Of a DNA stretch of 64,000 bases, positions 56,263 to 64,000 are shown piece after piece (positions within the stretch are counted from its first letter, which is position 1; each line of letters begins with the position of its first letter). Source of the DNA: Nakamurella lactea DSM 19367 (lineage in GTDB: Bacteria; Actinomycetota; Actinomycetes; Mycobacteriales; Nakamurellaceae). A program made the translations under genes and the position numbers. Where the stretch lies: NCBI RefSeq assembly GCF_000426645.1, contig NZ_AUFT01000018.1, positions 120,513 to 184,512 on the forward strand, read 5' to 3'. The notes below the pieces were generated by a model that saw only the letters and a program-made list of their open reading frames with translations, made no database searches and had not been told where the DNA came from.

Positions 56263-56900
56263 CAGTCGACGGCGGCCAGCAGCCTGGGCATCAGCAACCG
56301 GATCCGTTCCGCCAGTACCCATTCCAACCCTTCAACCCCTGCCGCCTGTTGCAGCAAGAGCTGCAGGAACACCCCGTCGATGATCGCGTAGGCCGCCTCC
56401 GCGTCCACCGCCACCCGTCGTCCGGACAACACCGCGTACCGCTCGACGATCCGCCACACCACGTCCCGCAGCGCCCCGTCGATGGCGGCCACGTCGTCCC
56501 GGAACGACGGCTCGAACAGGCTCTCCAACCGCAGGTCGTACCAGAGCCGTTGGGCGCCGGTCTCGTCGCACAGGATGTCGGCCATCGAGGTGATGAACTC
56601 CTCGACCAGCCCCTCGGCCGTGACGGCCTGTTCGGCGATCCGTTCGTACCGGACGATGCTGCGGCCCTTGTACAACCGCACGCAGTGGGCGATCAGGTCG
56701 ATCTTGTCGGGAAAGTAGTAGTGCAGCACGCCGTGCGAGCATCCGGACCGGGCGGCGATCTCCCGCAGCGTGGTCCGCGCGTACCCCAGCTCGCCGAGGG
56801 TCCGCATCGCCGACTCGGCCAGCTCGTCGCGACGGTGCCCGAAGGCGTCGACGGGACGGCGGGACGCCTGCTGGGCACTGCTGCTGACGACCTGGGTCAC
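56262..56900 (-). CDS. TetR-family transcriptional regulator
   Basis: A 212-residue regulator with an N-terminal TetR helix-turn-helix (TLREIAARSGCSHGVLHYYF) and an all-alpha ligand-binding half resembling BetI-type regulators. GTG 56900 follows AGGAGGAG by about five bases, so the start is well supported. Upstream of and overlapping nadE by one base, it could control nadE or its own operon; the ligand is unknown. Confidence 0.92.
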   Translation of the reverse strand: MTQVVSSSAQQASRRPVDAFGHRRDELAESAMRTLGELGYARTTLREIAARSGCSHGVLHYYFPDKIDLIAHCVRLYKGRSIVRYERIAEQAVTAEGLVEEFITSMADILCDETGAQRLWYDLRLESLFEPSFRDDVAAIDGALRDVVWRIVERYAVLSGRRVAVDAEAAYAIIDGVFLQLLLQQAAGVEGLEWVLAERIRLLMPRLLAAVD

Positions 56901-57003
56901 CGGAACTCCTCCTCCCAAGGCGTACGACGGTGGAACCGCGTGCGGCAACTCTAACGCCGCCGACGCCGCGCCGGGCCGTCGGCGGGCCACCGGCCGCGCG
57001 GTG

Positions 57004-57606
57004 TCACCCGGCCGGCGCCGGGTCGGACCCGTCCAGTTCGCAGGCACGCTGCCACTGCGAGACGGTCACCACCTGCGCCTGCCGACCGAACACCTTCTCC
57101 GTCAGCACCCGGTGGACCTCGGGATCGGCGTCCAGGCAGCAGTCCGCAAGCACCGTCAACCGGTAGTCCCGATCGGCCGCCGCCCGCACGGTGGACAGCA
57201 CCACCCCGCTGGTGGCGATGCCCGTCAGCACCAGGTCGGTGACCCCCAGCGACCGGAGCACCACCTCGAGGTCACTGCCGGTGAACGCGCCGACCCGCTT
57301 CTTGGTCACCACGATGTCGCCGGCCACCGGCGCCACCTCGGGGTGGATCTGCGCGCCCGGATCGTCGGGGCCGAACCGGTCGGTGGCGGCCATCGCCGCA
57401 AACGCCGCGCTGCGAACCGATACCTCGGGGTGACCCGACCGGAATCCGATCACCACGTAGATCACCGGGATGCCCACCCGGCGGGCGGCCCGGATCGCCC
57501 GGCCGAGCCTGGCCAGATAGTGGTGGTCCTGCGGGTACCGGGCCAGGATGCCGACCTGGACGTCCATCACCAGCAGGGCCGTCGCCGCGTTCTGCTCGCT
57601 CGCCAT
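57004..57606 (-). CDS. isochorismatase-like hydrolase lacking the catalytic Cys
   Basis: A 200-residue protein of the isochorismatase-like fold. Asp15 (VMDVQ) and the Lys in TKKRVGAF are present, but the expected catalytic cysteine, normally in a GVxTxxC context, is Val135 here (GIATSGVV). Members with such TSGVV sequences occur and may have another chemistry or be inactive. Start ATG 57606; AGGAG at 57613-57617 on the minus strand acts as ribosome-binding site and lies in the end of the adjacent IS110 element. Confidence 0.85.
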   Translation of the reverse strand: MASEQNAATALLVMDVQVGILARYPQDHHYLARLGRAIRAARRVGIPVIYVVIGFRSGHPEVSVRSAAFAAMAATDRFGPDDPGAQIHPEVAPVAGDIVVTKKRVGAFTGSDLEVVLRSLGVTDLVLTGIATSGVVLSTVRAAADRDYRLTVLADCCLDADPEVHRVLTEKVFGRQAQVVTVSQWQRACELDGSDPAPAG

Positions 57607-57612
57607 CAGTTT

Positions 57613-58762
57613 CTCCTATGTCAAGCGGCTGCCGGTTGGGCAGGAGTTTGACGGTTGTTGTGGTCGATGGTCAGGAGGTTGAAGACGACGCGGGCGATGC
57701 GTCGTTTGAGGCAGCGGAGTGCTTCGGTCTTCGACTTGCCCTCTGCCAATTTCTTGTCGTAGTAGGCGTGGCCCAGGGCGTCGGGCATACGGGACTGTGT
57801 GAGCGCGATGCGGTGGATCGCGGCGTTGATCTGCCGGTTACCTGAGCGGGTCATTCGTACCCGGCCGGCGGTGTTTCCGGACCAGACCGGGATCGGGGCG
57901 ATCCCACCGTGCCGCGCGAACTGGGCCTCGGAATGGAACCGGGTGATCCCGGCGGACTCGCCCAGCAGTTTGGCCGCGGACAGCTCCCCGCAGCCCGGCA
58001 GGCCCAGCAACGTGGGTACCTGCCGGTGGGCCAGCTCCCGCAGCCGTTTGTCGAACGTCTTGATCCGTACGGTGAGCGTGATGATGTCGTCCAACTCGTC
58101 CAACGCCATCTCAGCGACGACACCGCTCAGGGTGGCCAGCCATTCCCGTAGCGGCCGCTGATGCTTGACCATGTCCAACGAGCCAGGCTTGGGCGCGTGC
58201 GCTGGGTCTAGCTCGTGGACCCGCCACAACAACGAGTTGATGGTCCGGGTCCTGGTCGCTACCAACGATTCCCGCCGGTCGACCAGTAGTTTCGCCTCCC
58301 GGGACACCTCGTCATGCGAGGCGAGGGGTAGGTCGGGTTCACGTAAGTACGCGCGGGCCACGGCCAGCGCGTCGATCGGGTCGGACTTGCCCCGAGTACG
58401 CGCCACCCGGCGCTGTTCGGCCATCATCTTCGGCGGCACCCGCACCACCTGCTGACCCGCGCTCAGCAGGTCACGTTCAAGGCGGGCCGACAGGTGCCGA
58501 CAGTCCTCGATCGCCCAGACCAGCTCGTCCCCGAACTGTGCCCGGGCCCAGTGCAGCGCTTTCGCATGACCCTTGCTGGTCGCCTCGACGGTCAGCTGGC
58601 CGAGGCGTTTCCCGACCTGGTCGACCGCAACGAACGTGTGGCTGTGCTTGTGTACATCGGCTCCAACGACAACCATGGCGGTTGCCTCCTTCACTGGTCA
58701 GTGACTGGACGGTTGGGCCGGTCGGCGGACACATCTCAGTGGGGGCGATGCCACGCTCCTAT
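57613..58762 (-). mobile_element. IS110-family insertion sequence
   Basis: Contains one intact transposase gene. CTCCTAT occurs at 57613-57619, just after the transposase stop, and again at 58756-58762, giving a tentative span of about 1150 bp. The upstream boundary could instead lie as far as about 58920, since IS110-group elements carry a long non-coding left end with a guide (bridge) RNA; 58678-58920 would be its place. A direct repeat CCCAGGGTA (58833, 58908) lies in that stretch. No terminal inverted repeats seen, as expected for this family. Confidence 0.75.
57621..58694 (-). CDS. IS110-family transposase (DEDD)
   Basis: A 357-residue transposase. The N-terminal RuvC-like DEDD domain has VVGADVHKHSHT (first Asp about 13), the Glu in WAIEDCRHLS, and KSDPIDALAVARA with two Asp. 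The C-terminal Transposase_20 region has LLGLPGCGELSAAKLLGE and the catalytic Ser expected in GGIAPIPVWSGNTAG-like sequence. The frame is intact and probably active. ATG 58676 (MVVVGADVHK) is a shorter start with GGAGGCAACC nearby. Confidence 0.93.
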   Translation of the reverse strand: MKEATAMVVVGADVHKHSHTFVAVDQVGKRLGQLTVEATSKGHAKALHWARAQFGDELVWAIEDCRHLSARLERDLLSAGQQVVRVPPKMMAEQRRVARTRGKSDPIDALAVARAYLREPDLPLASHDEVSREAKLLVDRRESLVATRTRTINSLLWRVHELDPAHAPKPGSLDMVKHQRPLREWLATLSGVVAEMALDELDDIITLTVRIKTFDKRLRELAHRQVPTLLGLPGCGELSAAKLLGESAGITRFHSEAQFARHGGIAPIPVWSGNTAGRVRMTRSGNRQINAAIHRIALTQSRMPDALGHAYYDKKLAEGKSKTEALRCLKRRIARVVFNLLTIDHNNRQTPAQPAAA

Positions 58763-58948
58763 CAAGTCACGCCGGCCGGCTCCTTCACACCCGGTGCCGG
58801 CAAAACGGATGCTCATCAACCCGAAGGTGACACCCAGGGTATGAGCCAAACACCAGGTGATCAGGATCCAACCACCGCAACAGCGGCAACCTCACCCTGA
58901 CACTGACCCCAGGGTAGGCAGCCGATGACCACGACGGGAAGGATGGGC
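58678..58948 (-). other. non-coding region upstream of the IS110 transposase (possible bridge RNA site)
   Basis: A 270-bp stretch between the transposase start and the S4 gene has no supported coding frame. In the IS110 group the guide RNA is transcribed from the non-coding end before the transposase gene. Its length is right and it contains paired GC-rich words such as GCCGG/CCGGC and CCCAGGGTA repeats, but I cannot fold it reliably by eye. Part may simply be the S4 gene promoter. Confidence 0.3.
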
Positions 58949-58951
58949 ACC

Positions 58952-59158
58952 ATGCGTGAACTCGCCATCAGTACCGAGATGATCCGGCTCGGCCAGTTCC
59001 TCAAGCTGGCCGGGGCCGTCGACTCCGGCGCCGACGTCCGCCCATTGCTGGACGACGGCCTGGTCAGTGTGAACGGCGAGGTGGAGACCCGGCGCGGACG
59101 TCAACTGCACCGCGGTGACGTTGTCACCCTCGACGACGTCTCGGTCCGGGTCGGCTGA
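58952..59158 (+). CDS. RNA-binding S4-domain protein (YbcJ-like)
   Basis: A 68-residue single S4 domain: IRLGQFLKLAGAVDSGADV, GLVSVNGEVETRRGRQL and the last GDVVTLD strand. This small form binds RNA and is often linked to ribosome work. ATG 58952 is used, as GGAAGGA lies eight bases upstream; ATG 58943 sits too near it. It converges with purB, 20 bp away. Confidence 0.9.
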   Translation: MRELAISTEMIRLGQFLKLAGAVDSGADVRPLLDDGLVSVNGEVETRRGRQLHRGDVVTLDDVSVRVG

Positions 59159-59178
59159 CGGGCCGACGGGCTGACGGG

Positions 59179-60618
59179 CTAGAGGATGGCGCCCGGCGTG
59201 TAGGCGGCGGCGTCCGGGAATGCCGAGGTGACGGCATCGATCTGCGCCAGCACCGCATCGACCTGGGCGCGCGCGTTGCCGGTGAACGACAACGGGTCCG
59301 ACAGCAGGGCGTCCAGGGCGGCCCGGTCCAGCGGCACCCGCTCGTCGGCCGCCAACCGGTCCAGCAGGTCGTTGTCGGCCTGGCCCTTCTCGCGCATCGC
59401 CAGGGCCACCGCCACCGCATGTTCCTTGATCGCCGCGTAGGCACGCTCCCGGCCGTGGCCGGCCTTCACTGCCGCCATCAGGATCTTGGTGCTGGCCAGG
59501 AACGGCAGGTAGCGACCGAGCTCCCGTTCGATCACCGCCGGGTAGGCACCGAAGTCGTCCAGCACGGTCAGGAAGGTCTCCAGCAGTCCGTCGATGGCGT
59601 AGAAGGCGTCCGGCAGCGCCACCCGGCGGACCACGCTGCAGAAGACGTCGCCCTCGTTCCACTGGGCGCCGGCCAGCTCGCCGGTCATCGAGGCGTAGCC
59701 GCGCAGGATCACGGCGAGCCCGCAGACCCGTTCGCAGGACCGGGCGTTCATCTTGTGCGGCATCGCCGACGAGCCGACCTGCCCGGGGCGGAAACCTTCG
59801 GTGGCCAGTTCGGCGCCGGCCATCAGCCGGACCGTGGTGGCCAGCGAGGCCGGCCCGGCGGCCAGCTGGACCAGCGCGGACACCACCTCGTAGTCCAGCG
59901 ACCGCGGATACACCTGACCGACCGACGTCAGCACCCGATCACTGCCGGAGATCTCTTGCACCACAGCGGTTTCCAGCGCCGACACCGCCTCAGGCGAGCC
60001 GAGCAGATCGAGCATGTCCTGGGCGGTGCCGACCGGACCCTTGATGCCGCGCAGCGGATAACGGTCCAGCAGCTCGCTGATCCGCCGGTAGGCAAGCAGC
60101 ACCTCATCGGCGGCCGAGGCGAACCGCTTCCCCAGCGTGGTCGCCTGGGCCGGCACGTTGTGCGAGCGGCCGCTCATCACCAGCTCGGCGTACTCACCGG
60201 CCCGTCGTCCCAGCCGGTCAAGCAGCGCGACGGTGCGGTCGCGGATCAGCGTGAGCGACTGCAGGATCTGCGCCTGCTCGACGTTCTCGGTGAGGTCGCG
60301 GCTGGTCATCCCGCGGTGGATCAGCTCGTGCCCGGCCAGCGCGTTGAACTCCTCGATCCGGGCCTTCACGTCGTGCTTGGTGATCCGCTCGCGCTCCGCG
60401 ATCGAGGCCAGGTCGACCACGTCGAGCTGCGTCTCGTAGTCGGCCACCGCTGCCGGATCGGTGGGCAGCCCGGCCGCGACCTGGGCCCGGAGCACCGCCA
60501 GCCAGAGCCGGCGCTCGGCGACGATCTTGTTCTCCGCCGACCAGATCGCCCGCAGCTGTGGCGACGCGTAGCGCTGGGCGAGGACGTTGGCGGTCGGTGC
60601 GGCGGCAGCTGAGGTCAC
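59179..60618 (-). CDS. purB: adenylosuccinate lyase PurB
   Basis: Fumarate-releasing enzyme used twice in AMP synthesis. The 479-residue protein has TSRDLTENVEQ, the catalytic-loop signature SSAMPHKMNAR and the GMTSRD His-site region, as in actinobacterial PurB. GTG 60618 is chosen because homologues start close to NVLAQRYAS; GTG 60636 would add six residues. Neither has a Shine-Dalgarno. Confidence 0.95.
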   Translation of the reverse strand: MTSAAAAPTANVLAQRYASPQLRAIWSAENKIVAERRLWLAVLRAQVAAGLPTDPAAVADYETQLDVVDLASIAERERITKHDVKARIEEFNALAGHELIHRGMTSRDLTENVEQAQILQSLTLIRDRTVALLDRLGRRAGEYAELVMSGRSHNVPAQATTLGKRFASAADEVLLAYRRISELLDRYPLRGIKGPVGTAQDMLDLLGSPEAVSALETAVVQEISGSDRVLTSVGQVYPRSLDYEVVSALVQLAAGPASLATTVRLMAGAELATEGFRPGQVGSSAMPHKMNARSCERVCGLAVILRGYASMTGELAGAQWNEGDVFCSVVRRVALPDAFYAIDGLLETFLTVLDDFGAYPAVIERELGRYLPFLASTKILMAAVKAGHGRERAYAAIKEHAVAVALAMREKGQADNDLLDRLAADERVPLDRAALDALLSDPLSFTGNARAQVDAVLAQIDAVTSAFPDAAAYTPGAIL

Positions 60619-60675
60619 GGCTTCATTGTGTCGCACGCCGGAGCGGTGAACGTCGCGGTGCCTCGGAGGAGCCGC

Positions 60676-61947
60676 TCAGCGAACGAGGTCGGCGATGCCG
60701 CTGGCGAAATCGGTGAGCGCCGCATCGTCGATCGACAACCCGGTGGTCGCGCCGACCCTGACCTGCAATCCGTTCCGGTACAGCCAGATGATCCTGGTGC
60801 CGTCCGCGGTCGCCGCGTAGGTGTCGGCGGCGATCCGTCGGCAGCTGCCGATGTCGTCGGCCGCGCAGTCGCCGGCCTGCGCGTCCTGCAGGATCTGCAC
60901 GGTGACGCCGCCACGGCTGTCGTCGGCAGCCGCGAAGACCGCGCCACCGACCCTGGTCGGGCGGCACTGCGCGGTCAGCGCACTGCGTGACCCGACCACC
61001 CCGGCACCGAACGACCTGGTGGCCAGCGGGTCGACGGTGGCCGGTAGCTCCGGCCAGGTACAGGTGCCGGCATCGGCCGCAGCCGACGACCCGACCGATC
61101 CGGTTCCGGCCGCTGCGGTGTCCGACGCTGCTGCCGAAGCGGCAGCCGTGGAGGTGGCGGCCGGCGCCCTGGTACCCGCCGACAGTTCCCTGCCGGAGTT
61201 CGCGTCCGATCCGGAGGCGTCGGCGCCATCCGCCGCGCCGGCGGCCGCGCTGCCCGCCGCCGCACTGCTCTCCGCCGCGCTGCTGGCGCCCGATGCCGAT
61301 TCGGCCTGCTGCGGCGCGGCGGCAGCGGGCCGCTCGCCGGACCCGCCGTCGGACGCGGCGCCGGAGGTGGCGGCCGCCGACGCGCCGCCCGCGGCTTCCG
61401 CGTGCGAGGCAGTGTCGCCGGCCGAGTTCTCGGTATTGCCTCCCCCGGACCTGGCCAACGGCACCCCGATCGCCACCACTGCGGCAACCGCAGCGGCGGC
61501 CAACAGCCCACCGCGGATCCGGCGGCGGCGCCGGGCGGCCAGTTCGTCGGTAGCCGCCCGCTCGGCCGACCCGGCCGGCCCGCCGGCCGCTGCCGGAACG
61601 GCCGTCTGCTGCCCGGTGGCGGCGGCGCCGCTACCGCCTCGGGCGGCCGCCAGCACCGCCTCGAGCGTCAGCGTCGACGGCGGCGGCGCTCCGACATCGG
61701 CGACCAACGCGTCCCGTAGGAACCGCTGATCGGCATCGGACACATCACCGTCGGACAGATCACCGTCGGACAGATCACCGTCGGATACCTCGGGGATGAC
61801 GGCACCGCCACGCCCTGCGTCATCCCGGTCGTTCTCGTCATTCCCGTCGTCCGCGAGGTCAGCGAAGTCGTCACCGAACAGTGCCCGCAGATCGATCCGC
61901 TCGTCAGCACCGTTCCACTCGTCAGCACCATTCCGCTCGTCAGCCAA
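60676..61947 (-). CDS. membrane-bound anti-sigma-like protein
   Basis: A 423-residue protein downstream of a SigE-family sigma factor. Order: acidic N-terminus with SDGDL repeats, a cytosolic segment (LRDALVADVGAPP), a basic RRRRR patch, a membrane helix (GLLAAAAVAAVVAIGVPLA, about residue 170), a long Ala/Ser-rich extracellular linker, and a C-terminal domain with four Cys (TCTW, QCRPT, GDCAADDIGSC). I infer control of the sigma factor by membrane sequestration. TTG 61947 has GGGAGG eight bases upstream and overlaps the sigma stop; GTG 61956 overlaps its own ribosome-binding site, so I prefer TTG. Confidence 0.7.
   Translation of the reverse strand: MADERNGADEWNGADERIDLRALFGDDFADLADDGNDENDRDDAGRGGAVIPEVSDGDLSDGDLSDGDVSDADQRFLRDALVADVGAPPPSTLTLEAVLAAARGGSGAAATGQQTAVPAAAGGPAGSAERAATDELAARRRRRIRGGLLAAAAVAAVVAIGVPLARSGGGNTENSAGDTASHAEAAGGASAAATSGAASDGGSGERPAAAAPQQAESASGASSAAESSAAAGSAAAGAADGADASGSDANSGRELSAGTRAPAATSTAAASAAASDTAAAGTGSVGSSAAADAGTCTWPELPATVDPLATRSFGAGVVGSRSALTAQCRPTRVGGAVFAAADDSRGGVTVQILQDAQAGDCAADDIGSCRRIAADTYAATADGTRIIWLYRNGLQVRVGATTGLSIDDAALTDFASGIADLVR
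61729..61788. repeat. 15-bp tandem repeat inside the anti-sigma-like gene
   Basis: Four units of ATCACCGTCGGACAG type (two identical in the middle, the outer two changed at two or three bases) encode SDGDL-like repeats in frame. A second, 18-bp duplication near 61903-61938 (encoding ADE-NGADE) lies close by. Confidence 0.8.
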
Positions 61948-62539
61948 AGCCGTCACCTCCCATCGTTTCGTCGTCATCCAGTTTCGGTCCGGTGCCGAAG
62001 GCGGCCAGCCCCTCGGGGCCGAGGGCCGCCTTCAACGCCCGCAGGCCGCGCGCGGTCTGCGACTTCACGTTCCCCTCCGAACATCCCAGTTCGGAGGCCA
62101 CCGCCGCCACGTCCATCCCGGAGTAGAACCGCAGCACCAGTACCGTCCGCTGTCCCAGCGGGACCTTGGTCAGCGCCTGCTGCATCAGCCCGCGATCGGC
62201 GATGCTCTCGGAGACGTCCCCGGCGTGCGACCCCGGCCGGCCGAAGCCCACCGGCGCGGCGGTGCCGCCGCTCTCCGGCAGATATTCCGTTGTCGTCTCC
62301 CTGCGCCAAGGCCGCCGCGACTCGTCGACGACGGCCCGCACCAGGCACGACCGCACATACGCATCCAGCGCGCCGCGGTCGCGGATCCGGTCCCAGGCGC
62401 CGTAGACCTTCACGAAGGCGATCTGGGCCAGGTCGTCGGCCTTGTGCCAGTCGCGGCACAGCAGGTACGCCGTGCGCCGGACGTGCTCGCGCCTGGCGGT
62501 GACGTAGGCAGCGAATTCCGCCTCCTCCTCCGGCCCCAC
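61940..62539 (-). CDS. SigE-family RNA polymerase sigma factor
   Basis: A 199-residue sigma factor of the actinobacterial SigE family. Region 2 has AYLLCRDWHKADDLAQIAF and region 4 VLRFYSGMDVAAVASELG...EGNVKSQTARGL. GTG 62539 has GGAGGAT six bases upstream. Operon with the membrane protein downstream (minus strand), which is the probable regulator; likely a response to an envelope signal. Confidence 0.93.
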   Translation of the reverse strand: MGPEEEAEFAAYVTARREHVRRTAYLLCRDWHKADDLAQIAFVKVYGAWDRIRDRGALDAYVRSCLVRAVVDESRRPWRRETTTEYLPESGGTAAPVGFGRPGSHAGDVSESIADRGLMQQALTKVPLGQRTVLVLRFYSGMDVAAVASELGCSEGNVKSQTARGLRALKAALGPEGLAAFGTGPKLDDDETMGGDGFG

Positions 62540-62680
62540 TCGTCGATCCTCCTGCCCCTGGGTGATGGACGGAACCTAGCCTGTCCGGGGTTGCACCGAG
62601 CGGCGAACTCGCAAGCCGGTACCCGCGGGCGCCGGTGACACCCGGAATTCGGCCACCCGGACGGTGCCCGCGAGCCGATC

Positions 62681-63613
62681 ATGCCGGACGATCTACCGGT
62701 GACCAGCTCCCGCACCTCGCTGCTGGCCCTGGTCGGCCTGCTCGCGGTCGCGGTGACCTGGGGCTCCAGCTTTCCGCTCACCAAGGTGGTGCTGCAGCAG
62801 CTGAGCACCCCGGACTTCCTGGCCGTCCGCTTCGTGCTGGCCACGGTGGTGATGCTGGCGATCTTCCACCGCGCGGTCCGGGCGCTGCCCAGGACCGCGC
62901 TGCTGCGCGGCGGCGCCCTCGGACTGCTCTACGGCTCGGCACAGCTGCTGCAGACCGCTGGTCTGGAGCGCACACCGGCGTCGGTGTCTGGTTTCATCAC
63001 CGGGCTGTACGTGGTGCTGACGCCGATCTGCGCTGCGGTGCTGTTGCGAGCACCGATCGGCCGGCGGGTCTGGATCGGCGCCGTGCTGGCCGCCGTCGGG
63101 CTCGGCTTCCTGGCGCTGAACGGCTCGCTGACGCCAGGGGTCGGCGAGATGGTCACCCTCGCCTCGGCGCTGTTGTACGCGCTGCACATCGTCGGGCTCT
63201 CCGCCTGGACCCGGCCGGAACAGGCGCTCGGGCTGGCGGTGGTGCAGATCGCCGGCACCGCGGTGGTGAGCCTGGCTTTCGCCGTCCCGGACGGCATCGA
63301 GCTGCCGCACACCCCCGGCGTCTGGCTGGCGGTGATCTACATGGCGCTGGTCTCCGGCGCGATCGCGATGATCGTCCAGTCGTGGGCCCAGGCGCACCTG
63401 GCGGCCAGCCGCGCGGCGATCATCATGTCGACGGAACCCTTGTGGGCCACCGTGTTCTCGGTGACCTTCTTCGACGAGCCGCTGACCATCCGGATCGTCA
63501 TCGGCGGCGCGACCATCCTGGCGGCGATGCTGGTGGTCGAGCTCCGGCCGCGGGCCGGGCCGGTGGACCCGAACGACCCCCGGCCGGAGGACCTGCCCAA
63601 ACTCGCCGCCTGA
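62681..63613 (+). CDS. DMT-family transporter (EamA)
   Basis: A 310-residue polytopic membrane protein with two EamA repeats of about five helices each. LAVAVTWGSSFPLTK near residue 25 is the typical first-helix motif. Such carriers export amino acids or metabolites. A short Pro/Asp/Arg tail follows. Substrate unknown; no partner gene nearby. Confidence 0.9.
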   Translation: MPDDLPVTSSRTSLLALVGLLAVAVTWGSSFPLTKVVLQQLSTPDFLAVRFVLATVVMLAIFHRAVRALPRTALLRGGALGLLYGSAQLLQTAGLERTPASVSGFITGLYVVLTPICAAVLLRAPIGRRVWIGAVLAAVGLGFLALNGSLTPGVGEMVTLASALLYALHIVGLSAWTRPEQALGLAVVQIAGTAVVSLAFAVPDGIELPHTPGVWLAVIYMALVSGAIAMIVQSWAQAHLAASRAAIIMSTEPLWATVFSVTFFDEPLTIRIVIGGATILAAMLVVELRPRAGPVDPNDPRPEDLPKLAA

Positions 63614-63697
63614 CCCCGTTTCGCGAGGATCCACAGGTCGGCCGAAGTTGATCCTCGCCACCCGGCACGATCGGGGCGGCGGATGCTCCTATGGTTG

Positions 63698-64000
63698 TCA
63701 AGCTGCTGACGGTAGGTGGTTGACGGCTGAGGCTGGTGTGAGTGCGGTGAAGACCTCTCGGGCGATGTAGCGCTTGAGGCAGCGGATGATCTCGGGTTTG
63801 CTGAGCCCTTCGGTGGTGCGGCGAGCGACGTAGTCCTTGGTGCGTTGATCGGTTCCCATCCGGGTGATCACGATGCGCCACAGCGCACTGTTGGCGTTCC
63901 GGTCACCGCCGCGGTTGAGGCGGTGGCGGCTGGTCTTGCCGGAGGATGCCTGGATCGGTGATGCTCCGCAGAGCATCGCGAAGGCGGCGTCGCTGGTGAG
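63698..64000 (-). CDS. IS110-family transposase, C-terminal part (cut by window edge)
   Basis: The frame is open from base 64000 to a stop at 63698 and codes 101 residues of the Transposase_20 domain (AMLCGASPIQASSGKTS, RCLKRYIAREVF). It is related to, but distinct from, the transposase at 57.6 kb. The CTCCTAT at 63686-63692 just past the stop matches the end of that element, so these bases probably belong to the IS end. Whether the gene is whole cannot be seen. Confidence 0.85.
   Translation of the reverse strand, partial: LTSDAAFAMLCGASPIQASSGKTSRHRLNRGGDRNANSALWRIVITRMGTDQRTKDYVARRTTEGLSKPEIIRCLKRYIAREVFTALTPASAVNHLPSAA

Overview
This is a high-GC chromosomal window from an actinobacterium (Actinomycetota). 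GC-rich third codon positions, frequent GTG/TTG starts, PurS, a DUF3073 protein, SigJ- and SigE-type sigma factors, a deazaflavin (F420)-type nitroreductase and IS110 elements all point that way. I cannot fix the genus from sequence alone. About 56 protein genes are supported. I saw no rRNA, tRNA, CRISPR array or prophage.

Layout. 0-9 kb: pantothenate kinase (coaA), then a threonine/glycine catabolic block (tdh, kbl, ygfZ, a threonine/serine dehydratase, a methyltransferase), split between tdh and kbl by a secreted BNR/sialidase-like gene with its own promoter and a strong stem-loop behind it. 8.8-15 kb: a Tet(M)/Otr(A)-like ribosomal protection protein overlapped by a short upstream ORF, and a large secreted subtilase. 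15-17 kb: GNAT protein, asparaginase, DUF3073. 17.3-26.4 kb: purine genes on the minus strand (purF-purM and purS-purQ-purL-cutC) with small genes between them. 26.4-32.1 kb: acyltransferase, CPBP protease, MBL hydrolase, spermidine-synthase-like membrane protein, OsmC. 32-41 kb: a secreted GH106-like glycosidase facing an operon of cupredoxin-like lipoprotein, histidine kinase, response regulator and a short LigD phosphoesterase-type protein. 41-49 kb: aldo/keto reductase, deazaflavin nitroreductase, a Cys-rich exported protein, SigJ-like sigma factor, a DrrAB-type exporter, a Cys-rich XRE regulator and an MFS transporter. 49.5-57.6 kb: purC coupled to an M3 peptidase, a structured non-coding stretch, an RNHCP zinc protein, a membrane protein, nadE with a TetR regulator, and an isochorismatase-like protein. 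57.6-64 kb: an intact IS110 element, S4 protein, purB, a SigE-family sigma/anti-sigma pair, a DMT transporter, and a second IS110-type transposase cut by the window edge.

How the genes work together. purF, purS/Q/L, purM, purC and purB cover most of de novo IMP/AMP synthesis; purD, purN, purE/K, purH and purA are not here. tdh plus kbl convert threonine to glycine and acetyl-CoA. The dehydratase gives a second threonine exit, and YgfZ fits folate/one-carbon metabolism. coaA and nadE supply cofactors.

Most notable: the upstream ORF over the ribosomal protection gene; a dispersed 39-bp near-perfect palindrome (four copies); a run of stem-loops at 52.64-52.82 kb; an RNHCP gene whose expected start codon is ATC; the cupredoxin-lipoprotein two-component operon; a Cys-cluster XRE regulator; and short tandem repeats in or next to purF, purM and the anti-sigma gene.
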